Shown here: positions 35,798 through 45,638 of the stretch, piece after piece | Position numbering within the stretch: the first letter of the stretch is position 1 | Layout of the letters: every line of letters begins with the position of its first letter | Assembly: GCF_004323595.1 (NCBI RefSeq) | Contig: NZ_AP019373.1 | Location: 806,001 to 870,000, forward strand | DNA: 64,000 nt | Direction: 5' to 3' | Source: Sulfuricystis thermophila | GTDB taxonomy: Bacteria > Pseudomonadota > Gammaproteobacteria > Burkholderiales > Rhodocyclaceae | Program-made: the position numbers and the translations under genes | The notes under the pieces: model-generated | Seen by the model: only the letters and a program-made list of their open reading frames with translations | Database searches by the model: none | What the model was told of the DNA's origin: nothing

Positions 35798-36781
35798 TCA
35801 TTCGGGCACGCAGATTTCGCCGCGCATCGCCGCCAGTGCGGTGCGTAAGGTCAGGAGCAGCAGCACGAGGCTCAGCACGATCAAGAGCAGCCAGGACAAG
35901 CCGAAGAAGAATCCCGAACCGCGTTCGGCCATGATCAGCGTGGCGATGGTGATCGCGGCGAGCGGGAAGGAATAGGCCCAGGTCGAGAGAAAGAAGCGCA
36001 GGCGGAAGAAGCGCAGCGCATTGCTGGCGAGCAACAGCGTCAGAAAAAGCGCGACGTTGTAAAGGATCTGCCCGAAGGCATCGATCTGGCCGCCGTTGAG
36101 TTTCAGCCAGGCGATGAAAGCGACCGCCGGCGGGGCGATCAGGATGAACAGCGTCGGCGTCAGCCGTTCGGGCAGGGGTTCATGGAAGAACAGCCGGTTC
36201 ATCACGATGGTCAGCAGCACGACCCAGAACACGAGGCCGATGCTGAAGAAGAACCAGGAGATCTCGACGGGCGCGAAGTTGACGCCGGCCACCGGCACGA
36301 TTACGTTGCCGACGATGGGGATGAACCAGGCCGGATTGGCGTGTTTGATCTCATAACGCGTATGGTGGATCCAGCTGCTCATCACGATCAGGGTGAAAGC
36401 CAGGTGCAGGGCAGCGCCGACGATCCAGAAGGCATAGGCGAGGCCCGCCTGCGCATCGACGAAAGCGACGGCCAAAAGCAAAAGGGAAATCGAGACAGCC
36501 GGAAAGAAATTGAGCCGGATCGGGTTCGAGAATTCCTTTTTCACGGCCTCCCAGTGTGAGGCCATCTTCGCCAGATAGCCGAGCGCGACCATCACGAACA
36601 GGATGAGCGACCACCATTGCAGGGAAAGACCGATCCCGGCCGGCAGGCCGAGTACGTGGCCGGCCTTTTTCCAGGCGATGGCGAGACCACTGGTGCCCAT
36701 GACCGTGGCGAACAGGGGAATCGGATAGTGGGCGAGGCGCGAGTGAGGCGCGGAAGGGGTTGCAGGGCTGGGGTGCGTCAT
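35798..36781 (-). CDS. TehA/SLAC1-family (C4-dicarboxylate or anion) transporter
   Basis: 327 residues with ten predicted membrane helices, the TehA/SLAC1 fold. Typical stretches are YPIPLFATVMGTSGLAIAWK, HWEAVKKEFSNPIRLNFFP and GNVIVPVAGVNFAP. Family members export tellurite, malate, sulfite or small anions; the substrate is not deducible. It is divergent from the sigma-54 activator and has a GG-N10-GC promoter upstream, so it is a likely target of that activator. Confidence 0.88.
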   Translation of the reverse strand: MTHPSPATPSAPHSRLAHYPIPLFATVMGTSGLAIAWKKAGHVLGLPAGIGLSLQWWSLILFVMVALGYLAKMASHWEAVKKEFSNPIRLNFFPAVSISLLLLAVAFVDAQAGLAYAFWIVGAALHLAFTLIVMSSWIHHTRYEIKHANPAWFIPIVGNVIVPVAGVNFAPVEISWFFFSIGLVFWVVLLTIVMNRLFFHEPLPERLTPTLFILIAPPAVAFIAWLKLNGGQIDAFGQILYNVALFLTLLLASNALRFFRLRFFLSTWAYSFPLAAITIATLIMAERGSGFFFGLSWLLLIVLSLVLLLLTLRTALAAMRGEICVPE

Positions 36782-36854
36782 GGGCTTTTTCCTTTTCGTT
36801 TTGGGAGCGACTTCGATGAGTTGGATTCGCCTGGAATTATATTAGCGGATGCTT

Positions 36855-36928
36855 AAGCACAATGTGTTCCAGCCGAAGAAGGCTTTTCCAACCAGCAGGC
36901 AAGTCAGCGCTGCTGTCATCCATGGCAG
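36855..36928 (-). promoter_or_regulatory. Candidate sigma-54 promoter and upstream site for the TehA/SLAC1 gene
   Basis: On the minus strand TGGAACACATTGTGC (36857-36871) keeps the GG-N10-GC spacing of sigma-54 promoters, although the -12 part matches weakly. About 45-60 bp upstream CTGTCA-TCCA-TGGCAG (36913-36928) is an imperfect palindrome; its half-site TGGCAG also occurs as an inverted pair at 38297-38314, near the second sigma-54-like promoter. The divergent activator gene makes the assignment plausible, not proven. Confidence 0.45.
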
Positions 36929-36959
36929 AATAGACAGAAATCCTTGACAGTAACGTTTC

Positions 36960-38294
<1,335 letters not shown>

Positions 38295-38296
38295 AG

Positions 38297-38318
38297 TGGC
38301 AGTCATCGCTGCCATTTT
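38297..38318 (+). other. Inverted repeat TGGCAG-N6-CTGCCA after the activator gene
   Basis: The arms lie at 38297-38302 and 38309-38314 and four T follow, so it could be a weak terminator of the activator gene. It also lies about 105 bp before the sigma-54-like promoter at 38412, the usual distance of an enhancer site, and shares its half-site with a palindrome before the transporter gene. The two readings cannot be separated by eye. Confidence 0.4.
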
Positions 38319-38410
38319 GGCATGAATGATCGGCTCTTTTTCGTCGGCTTGTGCAAGCCCCGATTCTTTATCTATCTGTTTTTAAGTCAATTATCCTGCC
38401 AGAGGTCGAT

Positions 38411-38428
38411 CTGGCACGCCTTTTGATA
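38411..38428 (+). promoter_or_regulatory. Sigma-54-like promoter
   Basis: TGGCACG-N4-TTGA at 38412-38426 matches the sigma-54 consensus TGGCACG-N4-TTGC except for the last base, with the correct GG-N10-G spacing. The predicted start is near 38437-38438. No protein gene follows on this strand before the rpmG gene, which runs the other way. Confidence 0.6.
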
Positions 38429-38437
38429 TAGAAAGTA

Positions 38438-38601
38438 GTGAAGCGGTGCATTGCATCGGGTCGCTGGTAAGTTAGAGTGCCAAGTCCCCCCTGATCTTGG
38501 TTTCTCTTGACGAACCTCCTCCTCCTCCAATGTGCTTTTCGAGATCTTCCCTCAGGCTCGACAAGCAGGTAATCCAGCGACTCGCACCGCTTCTTTTTTT
38601 T
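38438..38601 (+). ncRNA. Candidate sigma-54-dependent small RNA with CCUCC repeats
   Basis: The 395-bp stretch 38295-38689 has no plausible protein gene. From the predicted sigma-54 start the transcript begins GAAGCGGTGC (38440-38449), which pairs exactly with GCACCGCTTC (38584-38593), directly followed by eight T. Inside, GGGTCGCTGG (38458-38467) pairs with CCAGCGACTC (38573-38582) with one wobble. Two further hairpins are visible: CCAAG/CTTGG (38480-38499) and TCGAG/CTCGA (38539-38561). Between them lies an unpaired run with four CCT units (38515-38528), complementary to Shine-Dalgarno sequences. The stem plus U-run acts as its terminator. No known RNA family is recognised; it resembles anti-SD small RNAs in layout. 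Confidence 0.55.
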
Positions 38602-38616
38602 CTCCCGCGCAGAAAA

Positions 38617-38650
38617 CAAGAACGCCAGCGCTGGCGCGCTGGCGTTCTTT
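38617..38650 (-). terminator. Terminator of the rpmB-rpmG transcript
   Basis: AGAACGCCAGCG (38619-38630) pairs with the complementary CGCTGGCGTTCT (38637-38648). On the minus strand the stem is followed by TTGTTTTC. It closes the ribosomal-protein transcript about 40 bp after rpmG and may also stop read-through from the plus strand. Confidence 0.7.
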
Positions 38651-38689
38651 TCCATACCCGGCCGTGGGCGCGGGCTATCCTGGAATGGC

Positions 38690-38860
38690 TTACTTGAGCT
38701 TCACTTCCTTGTAGAGCACGTGCTTGCGCGCTTTCGGGTCATATTTCATGAATTCCAGCTTTTCCGGCGTGGTGCGCTTGTTTTTGCTGGTGGTGTAAAA
38801 GTGACCGGTGCCCGCGGTGGATTCGAGCTTGATTTTTTCACGTCCGCCCTTGGCTGCCAT
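38690..38860 (-). CDS. rpmG: 50S ribosomal protein L33 (bL33)
   Basis: 56 residues. The sequence begins [20 protein letters not shown] and ends [17 protein letters not shown], the standard L33 pattern. It has no zinc cysteines, so it is the Cys-free form. It follows rpmB after 17 bp, the universal order. Confidence 0.97.
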   Translation of the reverse strand: MAAKGGREKIKLESTAGTGHFYTTSKNKRTTPEKLEFMKYDPKARKHVLYKEVKLK

Positions 38861-38877
38861 GATCGCTTACTCCTGTC

Positions 38878-39114
38878 TCAAACGGCTTCGCCGCGTTCGC
38901 GCAGCTCGGCGAGAACGACGTCGATGCCTTTCTTGTCGATGGTGCGTAAGCCCGCGTTCGAGACGCGCAGCCGCACCCAGCGGTTTTCGGATTCGACCCA
39001 GAACTTGCGATTCTGCAGGTTGGGCAGATAACGACGCTTGGTCTTGTTGTTGGCGTGGGAAACGTGGTTCCCCACCATCGGGGCCTTGCCCGTCACTTGG
39101 CAAACGCGGGACAT
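38878..39114 (-). CDS. rpmB: 50S ribosomal protein L28 (bL28)
   Basis: 78 residues beginning [20 protein letters not shown] and including [13 protein letters not shown], the L28 signature. It is co-transcribed with rpmG. The single Cys in the N-terminal motif is the version without a full zinc site. Confidence 0.97.
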   Translation of the reverse strand: MSRVCQVTGKAPMVGNHVSHANNKTKRRYLPNLQNRKFWVESENRWVRLRVSNAGLRTIDKKGIDVVLAELRERGEAV

Positions 39115-39198
39115 GCTTGTCTCCAGAAAACATCGATTGCGGAAAGCCGCGCATTCTAACCGACCGTCAGGGGGCGGGCAAGCGTTTTTTTCGGAAAT

Positions 39199-39879
39199 TC
39201 AGAGCAATCCCCGCTCGGCAAAGGACAGCGGCGGCGCGTGGCCGGCGACGATGAAGTGATCGACGAGACGAACTTCGACCAGTGCGAGCGCCTGCTTGAG
39301 GTTGCGCGTCAACAGCTCGTCCGCGGCCGAGGGCTCGGCAACGCCCGAAGGATGGTTGTGGGCGAGGATCACGGCGGCGGCATTGCGGGCCAGGGCGCGC
39401 TTGACGACTTCGCGCGGATACACCGAAGTCTGGGTGAGGGTGCCGCGGAACAGTTCCTCGTCGGCGATCAGCCGGTTCTGGGCATCGAGCCAGAGGGCCA
39501 GAAAAACCTCATGTTGCAAGGGCGAGAGCGCCAGCCGCAGCCAGTCACGTACCGCATTGGGGGTGGCAAGGGCGGGTCGTTGGCGGAGCTCTTCGCGCAA
39601 GCCGCGGCGCGCGAGCTCGAGGGTGGCGGCCAGTTGCGCCGCCTTGGCCGGTCCGATGCCATTCACGGCTGTCAGCTCCGCCGCCGAAGCGGCGCACAGC
39701 CGCGTCAGGCTGTTGTCGAAGTGGGCGAGCAGTCGCCGGGCGAGATCGACCGCACTCATGCCCTTGACGCCGACACGCAGAAAGATCGCCAGCAGTTCGG
39801 CATCCGAGAGGGCTGCGGCGCCCTGCGACAGCAGTCGTTCGCGCGGGCGTTCGTCGTCGGGCCAGTCTGTGATCGCCAT
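39199..39879 (-). CDS. radC: RadC/YicR family JAB-domain protein
   Basis: 226 residues. A helix-hairpin-helix region (about 45-100, [16 protein letters not shown]) is followed by the JAMM metalloprotease-like motif HNHPSG with the downstream Asp in SAADELLTR. Despite the name, a role in DNA repair is not established. Family members occur beside rpmBG and coaBC-dut in many proteobacteria, as here. Confidence 0.95.
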   Translation of the reverse strand: MAITDWPDDERPRERLLSQGAAALSDAELLAIFLRVGVKGMSAVDLARRLLAHFDNSLTRLCAASAAELTAVNGIGPAKAAQLAATLELARRGLREELRQRPALATPNAVRDWLRLALSPLQHEVFLALWLDAQNRLIADEELFRGTLTQTSVYPREVVKRALARNAAAVILAHNHPSGVAEPSAADELLTRNLKQALALVEVRLVDHFIVAGHAPPLSFAERGLL

Positions 39880-39920
39880 GAGCTAGAATCCTCGAACCGT
39901 TCTCCTCTATTCTATCTGTC

Positions 39921-41111
39921 ATGAATGACTTGCAAGGCAAACGCATCGTGCTGGGCGTCACCGGCGGCATCGCGGCCTACAAGGCCTGCGAACTGGCACG
40001 GCTGATCGGCAAGGCGGGAGCCGACGTCGATGTCGTCATGACCGAGGCGGCGACGCAGTTCGTGGCGCCGCTGACTTTTCAGGCGCTCACCGGCCGGCCG
40101 GTGCAGGTCTCGATGTGGCAAACCGATCGAGCCAACGGCATGGCCCACATCGACCTCACGCGAGGGGCGGACGCCCTGCTGGTCGCCCCGGCGACGGCCG
40201 ATTTCATCGCCAAACTCGCCCATGGCTTTGCCGATGATTTGTTGTCCTCGTTGTGTCTCGCCCGAGATTGCCCGCTGCTGATCGCGCCGGCGATGAATCG
40301 CCAGATGTGGATCAATCCCGCCACGCAGCGCAACGTCGCCCAAGTGCGTGGTGATGGCGTCGTCATCCTTGGTCCGGCCAGCGGTGAACAGGCCTGTGGC
40401 GAAGTGGGGGAAGGGCGCATGCTCGAAGCCGAGGCGCTTTGCCAGGCGCTGATCGCTTTCTTCCAGCCGAAGCTGCTCGCCGGCAAGCGTGTCCTGCTGA
40501 CCGCCGGGCCGACCCAGGAGCCGCTCGATCCGGTGCGTGTGCTGACGAATCTCAGTTCCGGCAAGATGGGCTACGCGTTGGCGCGCGCCTGTGCCGAAGC
40601 CGGGGCATCGGTGACGCTGGTGTCCGGCCCGGTGTGCCTGCCGACGCCGGCCGGAGTCACGCGCATCGATGTCGTGAGCGCGCTCGAGATGCGCGATGCC
40701 GTCATCAATGCCCTGCCGGCCGACATCTTCATTGCCGTCGCGGCGGTGGCCGACTACCGCCCTGCCGCGCCCGCCGCTCACAAGATCAAGAAAGGGGCTG
40801 AGCGGCTGACCCTCGATCTCGTCGCCAATCCCGACATCCTGGCCGAGGTGGCCGCACTGCCGGATGCGCCGTTCTGTGTCGGCTTCGCTGCCGAGAGCCA
40901 GCAGCTCGCCGAGTATGCCGAGGCCAAGCGTCGTGCCAAGCGTCTGCCGCTGGTCGTCGGCAATCTCGTCCAGGACGGACTGGGCGGCGAGGCGAACCAG
41001 ATTACCCTGTTCGATGCGGCCGGCAGTCATCCACTGCCGCCTGGTGACAAACTGACCCTGGCGCGTGCGATCGTGCGCCATATCGCGGAGATGATCCATG
41101 CACACGATTGA
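39921..41111 (+). CDS. coaBC: Bifunctional phosphopantothenoylcysteine decarboxylase/synthetase
   Basis: 396 residues. The CoaC half (1-180) has the flavin-binding [11 protein letters not shown], active His in GMAHIDL, the PAMNRQMW motif and Cys in [14 protein letters not shown]. The CoaB half shows [20 protein letters not shown] and the KIKK segment. It catalyses two steps of coenzyme A synthesis. The gene overlaps dut by 14 bp. Confidence 0.98.
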   Translation: MNDLQGKRIVLGVTGGIAAYKACELARLIGKAGADVDVVMTEAATQFVAPLTFQALTGRPVQVSMWQTDRANGMAHIDLTRGADALLVAPATADFIAKLAHGFADDLLSSLCLARDCPLLIAPAMNRQMWINPATQRNVAQVRGDGVVILGPASGEQACGEVGEGRMLEAEALCQALIAFFQPKLLAGKRVLLTAGPTQEPLDPVRVLTNLSSGKMGYALARACAEAGASVTLVSGPVCLPTPAGVTRIDVVSALEMRDAVINALPADIFIAVAAVADYRPAAPAAHKIKKGAERLTLDLVANPDILAEVAALPDAPFCVGFAAESQQLAEYAEAKRRAKRLPLVVGNLVQDGLGGEANQITLFDAAGSHPLPPGDKLTLARAIVRHIAEMIHAHD

Positions 41112-41559
41112 CGTTCGCATCCTCGATCCCCGTCTCAAGGACGAGAAAGGCGGTTATGCGCCGCATTACGCCACGCCGGGGGCGGCGGGGATGGATCTGC
41201 GCGCCTGCATCGAGGCGCCGGTGCGGCTGCATCCGAACGAAACGATGCTGGTGCCGTCTGGCATCGCGATCCATATCGCCGATCCGGGCATGGCGGCATT
41301 GATCCTTCCCAGATCGGGACTGGGCCACAAGCATGGCATCGTGCTCGGCAACCTCGTCGGCCTGATCGATTCGGATTACCAGGGCGAAATCTTCATCTCC
41401 CTGTGGAACCGCGGCCATGAAGTCTTCGCGCTCAATCCCCTCGATCGCGTCGCCCAACTGGTGATCGTGCCGGTGCTGCAGGTCGGCTTCAATATCGTCG
41501 ACGACTTCGAAGCCTCTCATCGCGGCGCAGCCGGATTCGGCAGCACTGGCAAAGCTTGA
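41098..41559 (+). CDS. dut: dUTP diphosphatase
   Basis: 153 residues. The trimeric dUTPase motifs are present: [45 protein letters not shown] and the C-terminal arm [10 protein letters not shown]. It removes dUTP and supplies dUMP. It overlaps coaBC, a common pair. A composite dispersed repeat follows immediately. Confidence 0.98.
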   Translation: MHTIDVRILDPRLKDEKGGYAPHYATPGAAGMDLRACIEAPVRLHPNETMLVPSGIAIHIADPGMAALILPRSGLGHKHGIVLGNLVGLIDSDYQGEIFISLWNRGHEVFALNPLDRVAQLVIVPVLQVGFNIVDDFEASHRGAAGFGSTGKA

Positions 41560-41565
41560 TCTGGG

Positions 41566-41676
41566 GGTGCCGTCCCGCCAGCGCCGACTTTCCGAGGTAA
41601 GGAGGCGCCCGGCGGGACGCTCGTTTTACGCCAGCGCCGACTTTCGTCGAGCGTCGGTGCCTGGGCGCCACTTTCG
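41566..41676 (+). repeat. Composite dispersed-repeat cluster after dut
   Basis: Three parts in order: a full 28-bp repeat (GGTGCCGTCCCGCCAGCGCC from 41566, ending TTTCCGA), a block GGCGCCCGGCGGGACG (41604-41619) whose GGCGGGACG is the complement of CGTCCCGCC in the first part, and a second partial repeat ACGCCAGCGCCGACTTTCG (41628-41646). A degenerate third copy lies at 41656-41676. The same order and spacing recur at 49711-49792. Intergenic; the inverted blocks could form a hairpin. Confidence 0.85.
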
Positions 41677-41704
41677 TTTCCACCCGGGCAGTCGCATAAC
41701 CGGC

Positions 41705-41733
41705 CAAAAAAGAACCCCGCGTAAGCGGGGTTC
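41705..41733 (-). terminator. Terminator after the fccB-like gene
   Basis: GAACCCCGC (41712-41720) and GCGGGGTTC (41725-41733) form a perfect 9-bp stem with a GTAA loop; on the minus strand six T follow (41705-41711). Confidence 0.88.
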
Positions 41734-41757
41734 GTCGTATTGGCGTCAGAACGGGGC

Positions 41758-43065
41758 TCAGCTCGACATCTCGGTGAGGATGTTCCTGAGCCAGCTCTTC
41801 GCGAAAGTCGCTTCGGTCTTGACCATCGACCAGTCGGCCGGGGAAACACCGCCCGAGTTGGGCACCGCGATGATTTTGCCATCCTTGGAGGCATACACCG
41901 CGGCGACGCTGATCGCTTCGTCGTCGGTGATGTAGCTGTAGCAGGTGTTGATGCCGGATAGCGGAGTCACCGGGCGGCCGTTCATCAGATTGACGATGTT
42001 GGTCGCGCAGACCTTGGCTTCGGAGTTCGCCGAATAGCCGGACTTGGGCATCGCACCGGCGATCGAGGCATCGCCAATGACGTGGATGTCCTTGTGTTTG
42101 GTCGATTCGAAGGTATCGGCCACGATCGGGCACCATTTCTTGTCGTCACCGACGAGGCCCGCCTGCACGGCGATATTCGCGGCACGCTGCGGGGGGATCA
42201 GGTTGACGACGTCGCCCTTGACCTCGTCGAGGCCCTCGATCAGCACCGACTTGTTGGCGGCATTGATCGCGGTGACCTTCGATGCCTTGCGGTAGTCGAT
42301 GATGCCCTTGTAGTGCATGTCCCAACCCTTCTTGAACAGCGGGCCCTTGGAAGCGATGTCCGGGTTGGCGTCGACGACGATGATCTTCGACTTCGGTTTG
42401 TGCTGCTTCAGATAGCGGGCGATCATGCTGGTGCGCTCGTAGGGGCCGGGCGGGCAGCGGAACGGCGAGAGCGGCACGGCGAGCACGACGGTGCCGCCGT
42501 CCTTCATCGCTTCGAGCTGCTTGCGCAAGAGCACCGTCTGCGGGCCGGCCTTCCAGGCATGCGGCATGATCTCGGGCGTCTGTGCGTTGTAACCCTCGAT
42601 CTCCTCGGTACGGAAGTCGATGCCCGGGGAGATGACCAGACGGTCGTATTTGAGCGTGCCCTTCGAGGTGACGACGGTGTGCGCGGCGGGATCGATCGCG
42701 GTGACCTCGGCCTGCACGAACTTGATGCCGTGGTTGGCGATCAACTTGTCGTACTTGATGGTCAGCGAGGAGAGGTCGGGCAGGATGCCGCCGATGTAGA
42801 GGTTGGAGAATGGGCAGGAGACGAAATGGTCATTGCGTTCGACCAGCACCACCTCGATGCTCGGATCCATCATGCGGATGTATTTGGCGGCGATGGTGCC
42901 GCCGTAGCCGCCGCCAACGACGACGACGCGGCGCGCCGAGCCTTTCGGCATGATTTCGGCCGCCGAGCCACTCGATACGGCCGGGCCTTGCGTCGCGCAG
43001 CCGGCAAGGGCCAGGCTCGATGCGCCACCCACGAGTTTGATGAAGTTTCTACGATCCAGTGTCAT
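41758..43065 (-). CDS. fccB: Flavocytochrome c sulfide dehydrogenase, flavoprotein subunit (FccB/SoxF)
   Basis: 435 residues. The N-terminus has RRNFIK (Tat-like) and LALAGC (lipobox-like, C23), so export through Tat and possible lipid anchoring are both conceivable. FAD binding is at VVVVGGGYGGTIAAKYI and the second nucleotide-type motif at VIGDAS. The redox-active cysteines of FccB are present: C204 in PFRCPPGPYER and C375 in NTCYSYI, which supports real sulfide (or polysulfide) oxidation. It follows the fccA-like gene after 12 bp and closes the four-gene electron-transfer operon. Confidence 0.92.
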   Translation of the reverse strand: MTLDRRNFIKLVGGASSLALAGCATQGPAVSSGSAAEIMPKGSARRVVVVGGGYGGTIAAKYIRMMDPSIEVVLVERNDHFVSCPFSNLYIGGILPDLSSLTIKYDKLIANHGIKFVQAEVTAIDPAAHTVVTSKGTLKYDRLVISPGIDFRTEEIEGYNAQTPEIMPHAWKAGPQTVLLRKQLEAMKDGGTVVLAVPLSPFRCPPGPYERTSMIARYLKQHKPKSKIIVVDANPDIASKGPLFKKGWDMHYKGIIDYRKASKVTAINAANKSVLIEGLDEVKGDVVNLIPPQRAANIAVQAGLVGDDKKWCPIVADTFESTKHKDIHVIGDASIAGAMPKSGYSANSEAKVCATNIVNLMNGRPVTPLSGINTCYSYITDDEAISVAAVYASKDGKIIAVPNSGGVSPADWSMVKTEATFAKSWLRNILTEMSS

Positions 43066-43077
43066 TTTCCGTCCCCC

Positions 43078-43659
43078 TTACTTGTTCACGCTGGCATAGA
43101 AGTGGAGCAGGGCGTCCAGGTCTTCCTTGGACAAGGGCTTCACCTTCTCGGCCATCTTCTCCGGCATCTTGCGTTTGCCGGACTGATAGAGCTCCATCTG
43201 CATCTGCAGGTAGGGCAGCCATTGGCTGGCCATCACCGGTGTATCGTCCTTGCCGTCCTTGCCATCGTCGAGGTGGCAGCGGGAGCAGTTGGCTTCCTGC
43301 AGGTCGGCGCCCTTCTTCGCCTTGGCCATGTCGACCTGCTGGTGGGTGAAATGCAGCTTCTGCTTGGAGAAGAACTCACCGAGCTGGTCGATCTGCTGAT
43401 CGGTATAACCCTTGGCCAGGCGTCCCATGATGCTGGAAGGACGTTCGCCGCTCTTGAACTTTTTCATCGCTTCGACGATCGCCGTCTTCGACTGCGCGGC
43501 GAGGCTGGGCATCGTCAAGCCGGCGCTGCCGCCGTGCGTGCCGTGGCAACCGGCGCAGGCATTCGCCAGCATCGCCGTACCCGGGTCGGCGGCCAAGGCC
43601 GTCGCCGAGATCGTCAGGGCGCCTGCCGTGAGCGCCCAACTGCTCCATCGTTGCTTCAT
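43078..43659 (-). CDS. fccA: Dihaem cytochrome c, FccA-like
   Basis: 193 residues. A Sec signal (to about ALAA, residue 24) precedes two haem motifs, CAGCH (near 36) and CSRCH (near 127), in a c4/c553-like two-domain protein with Met-containing segments (MGRLAKGY, MASQWLPYL) as likely axial ligands. Together with the adjacent flavoprotein it should form the FccAB sulfide dehydrogenase, passing electrons to periplasmic carriers. Confidence 0.88.
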   Translation of the reverse strand: MKQRWSSWALTAGALTISATALAADPGTAMLANACAGCHGTHGGSAGLTMPSLAAQSKTAIVEAMKKFKSGERPSSIMGRLAKGYTDQQIDQLGEFFSKQKLHFTHQQVDMAKAKKGADLQEANCSRCHLDDGKDGKDDTPVMASQWLPYLQMQMELYQSGKRKMPEKMAEKVKPLSKEDLDALLHFYASVNK

Positions 43660-43711
43660 CGTTTTCTCCTCCTGTGATGAAAAAAAAGTACTGCCGATGC
43701 TGCTTCCCCTG

Positions 43712-44635
43712 TTACTGCTTGACGACGTTGTAATAGTACTTCACACCTTCAACCGTCTTGTCGAGACCGAACTGGTAGTTGAGCGAGACGTAGTGGTAGC
43801 GGGCCTCGGCGCCGCCGTCATGCAGGGCGAAGCCGAAGTCGTAGATCTTGCCCGGTTCGATCTTGTGGTCGCCCGTGCCGCCGCCGGCGAGCGTCCGGGT
43901 GAAGGTGACGACCCACTTGTTGCCCTCCTTTTTGCCCTCGGCCTTGACGAGACCCTTGCCGCCTTCCATGACGCGCTTGTCGGCAATGTAACCGTCGACG
44001 GGTTTTTCACCCTTGCCGCTCCTCCACTGGATCAGATCCATGAACTTCCCGCCATCGAGCGCCGCGCCCTTGATGTATTTGGTCTTCTTGTCGTCCTTGG
44101 CATCCTTCATCGAGCGCAGGTCGTTGTGGCAGGTGACCCAGCAGCCGGCGCGCTCGGCCAGTTCGATCGCCGGTGCGCCGCCGTCGGCGAAGCCGCCATC
44201 GAACATCATCGCCAGCTTCACGTCGTTCTTCTTGTCCATGCCGAAACTGCCCCCCTTGGGCTGCTCCCATTCGACGCGTACATAAAGGTTTTGTCCGTCA
44301 TGCGCCATCTTGAAAGTGGCGGGCACCCAACCGGCGCGGTCACTGATCGGTTTCGGTTCGAGCTGGGTCTTCGAGTTGCCGGCGGGATTGCCCTTGATGA
44401 TCTTGTCGCCGACCTCGTTGGCGTCGCCTTCGTGGCACTTCGAACAGGCGCGTTTCTTGTCGACGATGTCCGGTACTGCCGAGTGATCGGCTTTGTTCAT
44501 GATCCACTCGAGGCCGGATTGTCCGGGGTAGAACAGCTTGATCTTGCGTTCGGTCACCTTGCTCCAGTCGGGTTCGGCGGCAAAGGCCCCGCTGGCGACG
44601 AATACTCCCATTACAGCCAAAGCAATCTTTTTCAT
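43712..44635 (-). CDS. Periplasmic cytochrome with ethylbenzene-dehydrogenase-like haem domain
   Basis: 307 residues from the ATG at 44635 (MKKIALAVMGVFVASGAFA signal). CSKCH near residue 65 is a c-type haem motif, and CWVTCHND near residue 170 contains a second CxxCH-like pair. The overall fold signature (WSKVTERKIKLFYPGQSGLE, YVRVEWEQPK, GKIYDFGFALHDGGAEARYH) fits the EB_dh/DMSO-reductase gamma-like haem domain of cytochrome c-552 group proteins. It likely relays electrons between the NapC-type protein and FccAB or another partner. No molybdenum subunit is encoded nearby. Confidence 0.8.
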   Translation of the reverse strand: MKKIALAVMGVFVASGAFAAEPDWSKVTERKIKLFYPGQSGLEWIMNKADHSAVPDIVDKKRACSKCHEGDANEVGDKIIKGNPAGNSKTQLEPKPISDRAGWVPATFKMAHDGQNLYVRVEWEQPKGGSFGMDKKNDVKLAMMFDGGFADGGAPAIELAERAGCWVTCHNDLRSMKDAKDDKKTKYIKGAALDGGKFMDLIQWRSGKGEKPVDGYIADKRVMEGGKGLVKAEGKKEGNKWVVTFTRTLAGGGTGDHKIEPGKIYDFGFALHDGGAEARYHYVSLNYQFGLDKTVEGVKYYYNVVKQ

Positions 44636-44678
44636 GATGAGATGACTCCTGTATGGTTTGTCTCTGGGGAACTGTTGA

Positions 44679-45320
44679 TCAGCCTTCCGACTTCTCGCCA
44701 CCCTGCTTCAGTTGCTCGAGGTATTCCTTCGGCAGATGGTGGGAGACGCCCTTGTGGCATTCGATGCAGGTCTTGCCGTCCTCGACTGCGCCTTCATGCT
44801 TCACCGCCGAGCGGTCTTTCTGTTTGTCGGGATCCATGTACTTGAAGTCGTGGCAGTTACGGCATTCCTTGGAATCGCGCTCTTTCAGACGTTCCCAGAC
44901 GCGCTGCGCCATCGTGTAACGATGGGCCTCGAATTTCTCCGGTGTGTCGATCGTCCCTTTGATATGGCCGATGACGTCACGAGCGGCGAGGATCTTCTGG
45001 AACGCCTTGAACATGTAGTCTGTTGGCGTCTTGCTGCTGGCGACATGGCAATCGGCACATTGCGCCGCGGCGCCGCTGCGGTTCTTGTAGTGGACGGTCT
45101 GCTTGAGCTCGTTGAAAGGAATCTGCATTTCATGGCAGGAAGTGCAGAACTCCGAGCGGTTGGTGTATTCCATGCCCGTGTTCAGTCCGCCCCAGATGAC
45201 GATGCCGCCGAGCACGCCGATGACGATCATGCGCAGCATGGAACACTTGGGTGGATTTTTCAGGCGGTTGATCAGGCCCGAATCTTCATTGGTCGATTTG
45301 TTGTCTTGTGTGTCAGCCAT
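44679..45320 (-). CDS. NapC/NirT-family tetrahaem membrane cytochrome
   Basis: 213 residues from the ATG at 45320; a TTG two codons upstream is better spaced from GGAGG and is an alternative. One N-terminal membrane helix (about 30-50) anchors a periplasmic domain with four haem motifs: CTSCH, CADCH, CRNCH and CIECH, with further His in the family pattern (HYKNRSG, HHLPKEY). NapC/NirT proteins oxidise quinol and pass electrons to periplasmic reductases. It heads the operon with the EB_dh-type protein, fccA and fccB. Confidence 0.93.
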   Translation of the reverse strand: MADTQDNKSTNEDSGLINRLKNPPKCSMLRMIVIGVLGGIVIWGGLNTGMEYTNRSEFCTSCHEMQIPFNELKQTVHYKNRSGAAAQCADCHVASSKTPTDYMFKAFQKILAARDVIGHIKGTIDTPEKFEAHRYTMAQRVWERLKERDSKECRNCHDFKYMDPDKQKDRSAVKHEGAVEDGKTCIECHKGVSHHLPKEYLEQLKQGGEKSEG

Positions 45321-45513
45321 CGTCAATTCTTCCTCCTGAGTTCATTATCGATCGACCGGCGGAAGGAAGATTCGCATTTGACGGATGCGTAGTCGTCGCT
45401 GGCCCTAGCGAAGCCATGGAGTCTGGCAGACGCTCTCCCCGACATGAAACCTCCTCCGTTTTTTATTCCATGCGGATAACGCTTGGATTGCTGGCGAAAT
45501 TATTACAGGCCCG

Positions 45514-45567
45514 GTGATAAGGATCAAGAGGTTTTATCAAACTATTTTTTGTATAAATATATTATAA
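45514..45567 (-). promoter_or_regulatory. FNR-like box and AT-rich promoter region before the NapC-type operon
   Basis: The 366-bp gap 45321-45686 holds this region and a repeat hairpin, but no gene. On the minus strand, TTGAT-CCTT-ATCAC (45514-45527) differs from the FNR consensus at one position. Upstream, 45531-45573 is strikingly AT-rich for this genome and contains TATAAT on the minus strand (about 45562-45567). No -10 is found at the class II distance from the box, so its role is less clear than for the nos promoters. Confidence 0.45.
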
Positions 45568-45638
45568 AATGCTAATGTGCTTTGTGTGCAAGCTGAACCT
45601 GTGTGTCATGCAGGCATGCCAAAGGGTCGAGCTGTCGC

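Noticed and set aside
38440-38601. The candidate small RNA as 6S RNA, SRP RNA or tmRNA
   Set aside because: Paired ends recall 6S RNA, but the large central bubble is lacking and the promoter is sigma-54-like; SRP and tmRNA signature sequences are absent.
43712-44635. Assigning the EB_dh-type protein as an ethylbenzene dehydrogenase subunit
   Set aside because: The haem domain is shared by many proteins, there is a c-type CxxCH motif not found in true gamma subunits, and no molybdopterin or Fe-S subunits accompany it.
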